Assembly (NCBI RefSeq): GCF_032854445.1
Contig: NC_088307.1
Span: forward strand, 18,180,017 to 18,228,000
Origin: Liolophura sinensis
Taxonomy: Eukaryota; Mollusca; Polyplacophora; Chitonida; Chitonidae
Length of the DNA: 47,984 nucleotides
Direction: 5' to 3'
A program made the translations under genes and the position numbers. Of the stretch, positions 20,250 to 30,400 are shown piece by piece; the first letter of the stretch is position 1, and every line of letters begins with the position of its first letter. The notes under the pieces were generated by a model. That model was not told the DNA's origin, searched no databases, and worked only from the letters and a program-made list of their open reading frames with translations.

Positions 20250-21763
20250 AGGTACATTCAGTGTAAATCAACTGTACAGGTGTATAATACTGCTTGGCCA
20301 CGCCATTTCTCTTTGATGTTTTCATAGAACGCCTGGTTTATTTCAGCTGCAGGTTTCAGGTAGAACACTTAGAACAGTAACCAGTACAAATATGAAGTGA
20401 AATAAATGATGGCTGAGTGAATCCCTCTTTGTAGTAAACATTTTTTCTTTGAGGACGGACAAACACACCCTTACTCCACCCTATTACCAACAGCTTCTAC
20501 TTGTGTCTTATTTTTAATAGCAGGGTACAGGGCATGGCTCTGTGTTCAGGTGCTGAACTCCTAATTGCTGTGCAGGTTCAGTTCAGGAATGTTCAGATTC
20601 CCTTGCTCTCATTGTGACAATAAGTGGTTAAGTCTACATACATGTGGGTGTAAGGCCGTAGTACCATTCAGCGAGGCTTCTGTACTTAACACAAATTTAC
20701 GTAACGTCTTAACTTTAGAGCTGTTTGTTTTTTGCTATCAGTATACATGTACAGATTTATTTTTGAGACAAAAGAGTACATATACATGAAGGTGTAAACT
20801 GTTCGGACAGCGATTAAAATAGTCACCTAAGATCTAGAATAAGGTCACAAGTTAAGACTACAACATGCTGCATGTAAGCTTATACAGATACACTGTATAT
20901 ATGTAGTTCCTGGTGTAACTTATTGTTACATCACACATATACTGCGTGTCAGATTCAAAGGGCAGTATGGCATGCAGTGTGTGAATTACATGTAATAACA
21001 TGTGGATAGAGATAATAAATGAGACAGGAGGAGATGGGGGGAGGAGGGATACATGGTGCAGTGAGTGCACCCAGGGGGGTGGGGATTTATGTCTATCCAC
21101 CAGTTCAGTCTTGTTTATTCCTGTCCCCATTATTTTTTTATGTATTTACCTCACTGGGTCTCTCCTGATCATCAGTGTTTAAGAGAGGGAGCGACCTTCA
21201 CCCTTCACCCTGTTCACACAACCCTGTGATTGGCCTGATACAGTAAGCACACTGACTGGCGGCCCTACAGATACAAGCACATGGCTTTGCTATAACTCAG
21301 CCTAAGCATAACACATCTGTACTGGAGAGGAATTCCATTCAAGTTTAGCTAATCCTGCACCAATCCATAGAACATCACACACAGTGAAAATGGTTGCTTT
21401 TTGTGGGTAAGTTTTCTTTTTACACATATACGTACCTACATCTACATGTAAGTGTATGTACTGACCCCAGAGTGAAAACACTCACCACACCGCAGAGAAT
21501 TTACATGTACATGTACATGTGGAACACGTGTGTGGTTACATAAGCATGTGGAACATATGTGGTTACACGTTCATGTATTTGTTGGGGCTTATGACTTCCT
21601 TGCACAAATAACTTATATGTAGGTGGTAATTTTCCTTTTATGCACACAAACACTTGTACTTGGGTACGTGTACATGTATGTAGATATAGTATATCAAAGC
21701 ACGCGTGTGTGTGCACATGTACATCTAATGTGCTACTGTGAGCTGTGCATTTACATCTACGTG
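20250..21763. other. GPCPD1 intron 1: unannotated stretch
   Basis: No gene recognised. TACATGTA-type words are frequent near 21.44-21.53 and 21.67-21.72 kb. Confidence 0.5.
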
Positions 21764-21934
21764 TATTTATTTGTTTATTTAATTGGTGTTTTACGCCATA
21801 CTCAGAAATATTTCACTTATATGATGGAAGCCAGCAGTATGGTGGGAGGAAACCAGAAATGCCGGAAGAAACCCATGGTCGTCTGCAGGTTGCTGGCAGA
21901 CCTTCCTACGTGCAGTTGGAGAGAAAGCCAGCAT
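21764..21934 (-). mobile_element. SINE-1, 5'-truncated, reverse orientation
   Basis: Starts tatttatttgtttatttaat, then tggtgttttacgccatactc, then the reverse complement of the middle (gtctgcaggttgctggcaga), ending ggagagaaagccagc. Flanks acatctacgtgtatt and gcatctgcatgtatt may be a target-site duplication. Confidence 0.85.
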
Positions 21935-22541
21935 GCATCTGCATGTATTGTGCTATAGTGGGCTGTACTTGTACATGTATATTGTCCTAACAAACTAATT
22001 TAGTAGTAACTATCCTAAGGTAACAGATAAAGGTAAGAGCCGTGTCTCCTCAGCTCATGTTTGTAACAACCCACATGCAGTTCATCAGCATGCGCCCTGC
22101 AGTGAACTAACTGTACATACATTTCCTGATATTTGAACTCTTGACCCTATGACAGCAGGTACATGTGCACGTACTGTGAAGCTCTAATTCATTTCAAGCT
22201 GTACATGTATAAAAAGTCTGGCTTCATCTGAATGAAAAGAAGTATACATGTACATGTGAGTACTGTGAAAAACACAGTGCTGATTTGAGCATGATAGTGT
22301 CCGTCACCTGAGGGGGGCATTTGTATTGAAGTAGGACAGTGCAGTGTCCATTATACATGTATACATGTACCTTCACATAGTGCAAGCTTGGTGACTCATA
22401 AACAACTCCTACATGTCATATCATATGTATGAGCTGCACTAGTCAGACTAGTAAACAGAGCTGTGCAGTGAATCTCTGTTAATAATGTCTGTAGTGCCCA
22501 CAAGCTTTAACGAGTATTCATGTACTTGGGTACCTGGTTGC
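21935..22541. other. GPCPD1 intron 1: TACATGTA-rich stretch
   Basis: Repeated palindromic words such as tatacatgtacatgtgag (22240s) and tatacatgtatacatgtacc (22350s). No gene seen. Confidence 0.5.
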
Positions 22542-22749
22542 GGGATTACGAGGCAAACTTAGAGTGAAGTCAGAATTTTAAATCACTTTAAACTTGCTAT
22601 TTCTTATGTAACAAGGTCAAAAATATTGCTTGACAATGTATATTATGGGTAAATTATTGTAAACCAAATTTCAGCTAAAATCACCTAAAGGAACAGACCA
22701 ATATTAAAGACTGAAATTTTGAGTTAAATCAAAGATGGCTTCATGATCC
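22542..22749 (+). mobile_element. MITE-like element, family C copy 3
   Basis: The core taacaaggtcaaaaatattg, then cttgacaatgtatattatgg, then caaatttcagctaaaatcac, and the end gatggcttcatgatcc match the copy at 13.63 kb in the same order. Non-coding. Confidence 0.75.
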
Positions 22750-23277
22750 AAAGGCCTGAATATTTTTAGTCTGTATAGATCTACATGTAGGTGCATGTAT
22801 ATATTCTTGTCCACTAAGAGCCAGTGACAAGTGTGGTTTGTTGTGATCTAGCCCAAGACCTCAGTCTAAGGGTGGCTTATGTACCTATACACTGATACTC
22901 TGATCTACCCCTAACCCTGTATTAAAAGATTACAGCCGAAATCCTTGGCTAGTTATGATCAGGTGTGTGACGTTTGATGTTTGATTTCCTTGTCTGTCTG
23001 TAATGAACCTGTGAACAGGATTTACAAAGGTGCAGTGTATTACTGCGGATTGACCGTTTTACTTGAACGGTGCTTACCCAGCTTGAACTCAGTGGTGTGA
23101 ACGGATAAAACTGTTTTAAGAATGGAGGCTGGATTGACCTCTACAAAGGCCGGGTCAGCTAGGCTAAGGTCACACTGATTGTGTCAGTCTGCTACTAGGA
23201 AACAACTACTGCTGTCATGCATGTACATATTACATCATGGTGAGATTAATAGCACTGTACAGACATCATTATGAACA

Positions 23278-23484
23278 TACTGTATTTCACATAAAGTTTA
23301 ACATTTTTCAGGTGACACATTTTCCTTGATTCTTACTGATTCATCCACCTTATAGGGCCACTTAAGAGTTGTGAAGCGTTGTTAATTTCTTATCGGAAAC
23401 ACTTAAGCATCATTGTCAGGTGTATCACGTAAAGACCTTTATGTGGTACTGAAAGTGCATTTTTACATAAGTAAAATACAGTTT
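23278..23484 (+). mobile_element. MITE-like element, family D, best copy
   Basis: Starts tactgtatttcacataaag and ends acataagtaaaatacagt, so the ends are inverted repeats (ACTGTATTTYAC). The interior holds ccttatagggccacttaaga and aagacctttatgtggtactg. The same blocks recur at 9.1, 43.4 and, inverted, 46.9 kb. Confidence 0.75.
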
Positions 23485-23542
23485 TTATGTACATGTATAT
23501 ATACAACATGTATATATCAGAGGCAAATCTCAAGTTTATCTA

Positions 23543-23772
23543 CAGGGCCCAATTGTTTGAAAGTGTATTAAATAAGTGAAGTCATGTTTTATATTTAAAA
23601 TCTTAGTCAAACTAAGCAGCCTATATGCACTTGTCCAAAGTCAGAGTATGACAGTAGCAGTTTTATTATATGTTGCTACGCAATTATTTTGGGCTAAGTA
23701 CAAAATTGAACACTTGGCTTAGAATTAAAGCTGGTATGAAGTATTAAAACGGTTTTGAACAACCAGGCCCTG
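23543..23772. mobile_element. MITE-like element, family E copy (CAGGGCC ends)
   Basis: Begins cagggcccaattgtttgaaa and ends ttttgaacaaccaggccctg, nearly perfect inverted ends; 230 bp; no coding. It shares the CAGGGCC terminus with 30.59-30.77 kb. Confidence 0.75.
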
Positions 23773-25278
23773 GCTTTTCCCAGATACCAGCAGGGCTGAA
23801 GACAAAGAATTACATTCCTCTCTCAGTTTTGTTGTTTAGGGTTGTGTTTTATTGACCAGTGCCGATACCATTAGTATTATAAAGGTATATAGTGTAGGTG
23901 ATTGATATCGTGCTCCAGGCATGGGTTCTTGCCCAGTCATGCCAGTTAGCAAAATTTAGCCTATGAGAGACCTCAGATGTACACTCTCCACGCCAGTAGA
24001 GGTTCTGTTTATGTGCTAGCCTCTATTGGTGTAGGGCATGCATGTACCACTAGGCCTGTCAGGCATCACAGATGTTTCACTTGTGCTCTGCTTCTGGCAG
24101 ATGATGGTTTTTTAAGCCTCTGGGGAAAAAATTTCAAAAAGTTGTTGGTTTGGAGTAACAGTAGGCTTGCTTATGAATATTGGGTGTGCAGGTACGGTGG
24201 GTTGGCTTATAATGGATACATGTATGTTGTCAGAACTGAGTGGAGTTAGGTGAAAATCTGACGGAATCAAAGTGAAATTTACATGTAATCTTTGTGGCAT
24301 TTCGGCAAGGTTTTTGTGTTTTACATCCTGATTCTGATCATCCTTTACATCCTGGTTCTTTACAACCAATTCATATGCATGTACATGTACTATAGGATTT
24401 TATAAGGTTTAGTTTTTTTTGACTTATTTGGGAATCTGGACAAGTCGTGGCAGAGTGTGAGTCAGAACCAATTTCGCCCCACCCAAAAGTTGCAGATTTT
24501 ACCTGAGTTTTCAGATGTCTATTGATTTTAAAAAGGTGCTGTGAAATGTAAGTTTCAGCACCAAAAGTAACATTTTATGACATTTGTTAGCCTCAAAATG
24601 TGCACTTGTTGGGGTCAACATTTGCTGTATATTGTGTGCTAAGCATAGTGCAATTGACACATGTACATGGTGATGGATGTATATAGATTCATTGACATAT
24701 GCAGTTCTTTCACAAGAGCTCGAGCATTGCCAGATGTGGAGGCAGGTGCTCTAAGGCCTTTCCCATTCCAGATGGTGAAATGTTTTGCTAGGACAAATTC
24801 TTCTGATGTTAAAACAACAACAACAATGAAAAAGTACATGTACACATGTATATGAAATGAATGCATACGTAGATGTTTTTCAAATGTGGGTCCATCCTTA
24901 AAAAATTCTTTGTTGTGCATAACCCAGCAGGACCCTATGATCAGAAGATATAAATGAGGTCTGTAGGGAACCGATTTTAATTCTGGTGAATTAAAAATAT
25001 AGGGATTTCAAAGAAATCTATAGTTACACCCAATGTAAGAGAAAGTTTTAAGGATGACTTGAATCTTGGAAATCTTGACAGGTTGGTCACTGTTGTTACA
25101 TGTAAATTACAACAGTTTCTGGTTTGGAAGGCCTTCAAGCCAGCTGGCAGGAAGTGTGATATGTACACATGTATGCTACCTGGAGAGTTTTTGTATGTAT
25201 ACAAATATGTGTACCCTCACAACATTTTCGTTAGGGCACCAGCTCAGCTGACATTATGTAAATGCATTACCTGTGCCC
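23773..25278. other. GPCPD1 intron 1: unannotated stretch
   Basis: No gene recognised; scattered catgtacatgtac words. Small frames on both strands lack domains. Confidence 0.5.
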
Positions 25279-25474
25279 TGATTCCTCAACAATTTCTCGT
25301 ATGAGCAGTGCAATTCATGCACATTGATATTGGAGACAAAACTGTATTGGTTGGATTGGCCAGTTTTAGGGCTTTACGAAAAATATAATGTTATCTGTCA
25401 ACACAGAATAAAGCCTTTAGAATATGCTTGAATACACACCTTGCAAACATGCTAAAAGGTTGAAGAATTACAAT
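25279..25474 (-). mobile_element. MITE-like element, family B copy 1, inverted
   Basis: Ends gattcctcaacaatttctcg and aaaaggttgaagaattacaa are inverted. Read on the minus strand, the interior attctaaaggctttattctg and aaactggccaatccaaccaa matches the copies at 42.8 and 45.9 kb. Confidence 0.75.
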
Positions 25475-26362
25475 ACCGAAAATTTGATTCGGTTTGAGCT
25501 CATCGATTTTTGGCCCCAAATCTCCTGTATAGCCTCTTCAATTCATTTACACAAATACACCATACAAGTTTGTATGTGTTTTAAAACCATTGATGTGGGA
25601 GATTCAGTGAAAGGCTTGCATAATCACCTCAATATGGTCAGACCCTCAATCAAAGAACCTCACACGAAAGTTTTTCTTGGTATTTTGGGGAAATTTTCTA
25701 AAATTTAAAAAAATTTATTGGGAAATCCGTATCTTTTTACTTTCCCCGAATAACAAAAAAGAATCCCTTAGCCAACTGATTCTGTTTCGTCTGGTAGGGC
25801 CTAATTCAAAATGTTCTTTTTAAGGACAATCTCAGGGTATTACATGCACTGTAAGACCTTTCCCGGATGCCAGGGCTGCTTGCGTGACATGTACATACGT
25901 TTACATTTATTCACAGGATCATGCCAGATGTGTAGCTACGTGAAGCAGGCTGTTTCACAACTAAGTGTGTTAACTGGGCTATGTACAAAAACGAGACGCA
26001 GGCTAATGTAGGTTAATTCTATTCGTTGTGCCCAGTTCTTGAAATTGCACTCAGGGTTTTTGTGTGAAATATTCACATTAGCTTACGTATGGTTAGACTC
26101 GCGCACACTGATGTAATGTAAACTCCCAAAGAGCACGTATGTAACAGCATAATGGTTTATTATGCATGGTTTGTAGAATACACAGTGCTATATACATGTA
26201 CTAGACCAGTTCTAGGTTATCACCCATCATAGACAGAGGAAGCGTTCTGCTTAGGTTCGCCGCACTCTGCCAGTGCAGGTTATGGATATACTTGTACATT
26301 CAGTTACCCAGCAGTGGATCATAAGTAATGTCACAGGACCCACGGGTGACAAGCTATAGCAG
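25475..26362. other. GPCPD1 intron 1: unannotated stretch
   Basis: No gene recognised. The 94-codon frame over 25.42-25.71 kb starts inside the family B element and has no domain. Confidence 0.5.
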
Positions 26363-26377
26363 ACATTACTAGCGGTA

Positions 26378-26652
26378 GGGGCCTCCGTGGCTCAGTTGGT
26401 TAGCGCACTAGCGCAGTGTAATGACCCAGGAGTCCCTCACCAATGCGGTCGCTGTGAGTTCAAGTCCAGCTCAGACTGCCTTTCTCTCCGGCCGTAAGTG
26501 GGAAGGTCTGACAGCAATCTGCGGATGGTCGTAGGTTTCCCCTGGGCTATGCCCAGTTTCCACCCACCATAATGCTGGCCGCCGTCGTATAAGGGAAATA
26601 TTCTTGAGTACGGGGTGAAACACCAATCAAATAAATAAATAAATAAATAAAT
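26378..26652 (+). mobile_element. SINE-1, full length reference copy with target-site duplication
   Basis: Complete order: tRNA-like head with A box tggctcagttggttagcgc and B-box region gagttcaagtcc; middle ggaaggtctgacagcaatct then gcggatggtcg; then cccaccataatgctggccgc; conserved aaatattcttgagtacgg; caccaatcaaataaataa and an (aaat)n tail. Flanked by 15-bp duplications acattact(a/t)gcggta at 26363-26377 and 26653-26667. Family knowledge: such SINEs are transcribed by RNA polymerase III and copied by a partner LINE. The head is tRNA-derived but is not a tRNA gene. Confidence 0.95.
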
Positions 26653-27016
26653 ACATTACTTGCGGTATTCTGATCAGTGTGAAGCCAGAGCTGACCAGGA
26701 CCATCTCCTATAGCGGCATACCCTGTTACCGATGTACAGCAATGGACCACTAGGCTTGGCCAAGTACATGTTCACAGTTGCTTCCATGGCTGGAGTACTG
26801 CTTTCCTCCTACGCATACATGCAATATTTGCGCTGTTAATGCATCTGGCTAGCTGCATTAAGGGGGTAATGCAATGTAATGGGTAACCAGTGTAAAGCAA
26901 TTGGACATGTTGGGTAATGGTTTTTTCCAGGTGACAAATGTACACAGTGAGTTAACACATGCACGTTCCAAGTCTTTATTTGCATGAATATAATCATTTC
27001 TTAATTCTCATTTCAG

Positions 27017-27289
27017 GTTTTTGGCTTCCATGTCTGAAAATGGCGGCTCCCGAATTTAAACAGTCACATTTACAGCACCATCCACAGACACTGTGTCACA
27101 TGACCAGATTGTCTGAATTTGAGACTGTTTTGGAGCAGTTGTGACCTTAAACTCACCCTTAACAGACTGTTGCATCGGTGCCATTTGAAATCATGGACAA
27201 ATACATGTGCTAACAAGTACAGCCAAAGCTAGGAGGGACAAGCTGAGGACTTACTCTCGTTTGGTTGTGAACTTTTAATATCTGTGAAA
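27017..27289 (+). promoter_or_regulatory. GPCPD1: GPCPD1 5' leader in exon 2 with upstream reading frames
   Basis: After the acceptor tctcatttcag (ends 27016), the exon carries 273 nt before the main ATG. A 34-codon upstream frame starts at 27040 with strong context (gaaaATGGCGG; MAAPEFKQSH...) and stops at 27142-27144. A six-codon frame starts near 27212. If exon 1 is spliced as proposed, an 18-codon frame from ATG 12557 also runs into this exon and stops at 27056-27058. Such frames often lower translation of the main frame; that effect here is inference. Confidence 0.55.
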
Positions 27290-27441
27290 ATGATGAGTTC
27301 CACTTTTGATGTGACCTTCAGGGTCAAGGTCACCACAAAGCGAGGTGAGCAGGTGTGTGTTGTTGGTGACTGTGAGCAACTCGGTGATTGGATGGCCCAC
27401 AAGGCGCTGCCGCTCAGCTTGGAGCGCTGGGATAATAACGA
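27290..27441 (+). CDS. GPCPD1: GPCPD1 exon 2 coding part: start and first half of CBM20
   Basis: Starts at tandem ATGs (aaaATGATG). It encodes TFDVTFRVKVTTKRGEQVCV and VGDCEQLGDWMAHKALPLS, the opening strands and first starch-binding-type tryptophan of CBM20. Ends gataataacga|gtaagt, phase 2. Confidence 0.92.
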
Positions 27442-30400
27442 GTAAGTAATTCAAAATGAATGCTATTTGAAACCATGAAACAATTGTTGTTGTTTTTTTC
27501 AAACACATGAATGAAAACTTTAATTTTGCCAAAACACAAAATCACATTCTCACTTGTAACTGATGCGTTTTTTTACAGTTTGATTTATTTATTTATTTCA
27601 TCGGTGTTTCACTTATACGATGGCGGCCAGCATTATGGTGGGAGGAAACAGGGTAGAGCTTAGATGAAACCACAACCATCCCGTAGGTTGCTGCCACACA
27701 TTCCAATGTATGGCAGAATAGGAAGCCAGCATGAGCTCAGCTAAACATGAACTCACAAATTCTGTTGTGTCATTGCGTCATGCTGGCAAATTAACCACCT
27801 CGACCATGCTGGTGCCCCATTCATTTTGGTGACTAAACTTACATATGCCCTTAAATTTCGTCCACCTGATCCTGGGGGTTCTATTGAGTTTAGAAAGGTG
27901 TTTTGAGCTTTGCTTGAAATATGGGATGATATTCAACTGGAAAAGGTGCTGCTCCAGAAATAATATTTTGCCACGATTATTTACCTCTATAAATGCACGT
28001 GTGGGTCAAATTTCAGGTAATTTAGTGTGCTTGTATAAATAATTAAATAAATTCCAGGAAAAACTTTTGCACCCATATAAATTGACCAAAGTAATTTTGG
28101 GGCATTCAGCCCCCCCTCTAGTTATCACCAGACACTGAGTGCAAGTGGCCTGAGGGGTCTGCAATAGGTAACACATTGGTACCCTTGTTCCCAGCTTGAA
28201 GCAACCATCTGATAAATAAATAGATGTACATGTAATGTACCTGATGTTCGTTACAGGGAGATTTGGTCGAGGGTGGTAAAGCTACCTGGTCATCGTGACT
28301 ACCAGTATCGTTACTTCCTGTGCACGATGCGGGAGTCCGACAACGAGGATTCAGACAAAAGTGTCCTCGTCACCAAGTGGGAGACCAACATTAAACCACG
28401 GACTTTTTCTCCGAGAGGTAAATGTTTTGTTGAGCATCCATGTAACCTGACCTCATCGGAAAAATAAGAGTACACTCGTAGGGACATTTATATTTACTTT
28501 GGCAAATGAAAAAAGATGGGGATTTTGAAATCATTGTCTAAGACAATTTTTTTTTTAAATCTTAATAAAAGCCGTTAAGATTTTTTTCTGTCAAATTATG
28601 CCCAATGAACTTATTTTTAATGAAGGTCTATTATGAGAATGACTCAGTTACACATAAGAGTGAATTTCTGTTCTCACATTTCCTCTCTTCTCACTGTTTC
28701 AGCATATTGTATTCACCCTGAAGATTGTGAGACACAGACATCTATATTTGGTCGTTTTGGTAAGTCGGCAAGGACATAAATATGGCAAGGTCGTCAGTTA
28801 TGCAGTTATGAGTAGCCGTGTTAATGTCTGCTGTATTTCCTCATTGACTGAATAGTGAGAAGTGTTACAAGACATATAGCTTGGCTAATTAGAGGTTGTA
28901 TCCCCAAATTGTGGGCTGGATATTTGGGGGGTTGCTACCTTAAATAATTTAGGTACTAGCTTTACATGTTTACACTTTATCCAAGTATTAGATCCAAACT
29001 TCCTCTTCGGTTATACCTGGGAAGGTCTGCCAGCAACCTGCAGATGGTCATGGATTACTCCTGAGCTTTGCTCAGTTTCCTCCCACCATAATGCTGGCCG
29101 CCAGCTTACAAGTGATATAGAAGGTCTTGCAGCAACCTGCGGATGGTCGTGGGTTTCCCCCAGGCTCTACCCAGTTTCCTCCCACAGTAATGCTGGCTGC
29201 TGTCGTAAAAGTGAAATATTTTTGAGTACGGCATAAAACACCAATCAAATAAATAAATGAATAAATACAAATGAAATATTCTTTCACTGTGTAAAAAAAC
29301 AATCAGATAAGTGAACAAATTTATGGCTGATCACTGAGTTCAAGTATTGAAACTAAGCAGTCTCCAAATCTTAGTTCTCACCAGTTTACTAAGCAATACT
29401 ATTTTTTGTGGTGAGGGTAGGGTGGAGGGTCAAGTGAATCTGAATAATATATTTCATAATTGTTAGTAATTATTGAAACTAAACTAGATTTAGTTTCATG
29501 TAAATTTTCATGTAAATAGACTCCCATGATTTTTCTTTTTTTACAGACGGACGAACCAGTGTGTCTCGAGGGTGGCTAACAAGCCAGACGGAGATTCAGC
29601 TGCGTTTCTACGGCAACCCCATCCAGATGTGGAAAGCCCGTCATCGTGAACAGATGTACCGCATTAAGTGCACCGCGCTTGACCACCGCTACAAGGACTT
29701 TGTGGATGTGGAAAGCGGACTCGAGGAAGAAAGTCGTGATGACCTCCCATCATGCTCGTCTACACAGTTGTGGATCTCCGTTCTGAACGACCAGGAATCG
29801 CAGCCTGAGGAACCACACATGCACGGCAATCTGCTCCGCGATGGAGAGTACATGGTGTTCAGGGCCCAGACTTTTGAACCGGAGTACCTGGTATGTGTGG
29901 AGGAATATCTGGAGGATTAAATATTTATATACCCATAGTATAGGAAGTTGATTGTGGTTGAGTGTTTAAGACGCTTGTCTTTCAGTAGTTATGAAACACA
30001 CAAGGTGCAGGTTCAATCCCGGCCTCGGGTAGGGAATTTATGGATTCTATCACCCTCACTGACAATAAGTGGTCAACAATGCATGAGTCACCATTGATTT
30101 GAGACCATTTGTTTTGCAACACTCGGGTGTAATATCTATGTCAGATGTGGAATAGTTTATCAGTAGTGTTGCAATACAAATATCAACCCTTTGCTGTGTA
30201 GGGCCTCGTACTTTGCATTGAGGTGGGGCCTCCGTGGCTCAGTTGGTTAACGCGCTATCACAGTGTAATGACAGAGGAGCCTCTCACCAATGTGGTCGCT
30301 GTGAGTTCAAGCCCAGCTCATGCCAGCAACCTGTGGATGGTCGTGGGTTTCGAGCCTGGTTTCCTCTCACCACAATGCTGACCGCTGTTGTCTGAGTGAA

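Noticed and set aside
25424-25708. 94-codon + strand frame
   Set aside because: It begins inside a MITE-like element and shows no domain or splice partners.
26378-26475. Possible tRNA gene (A and B boxes)
   Set aside because: Box spacing and flanks fit a SINE head. There is no complete cloverleaf or acceptor stem, and the same head recurs with the SINE body.
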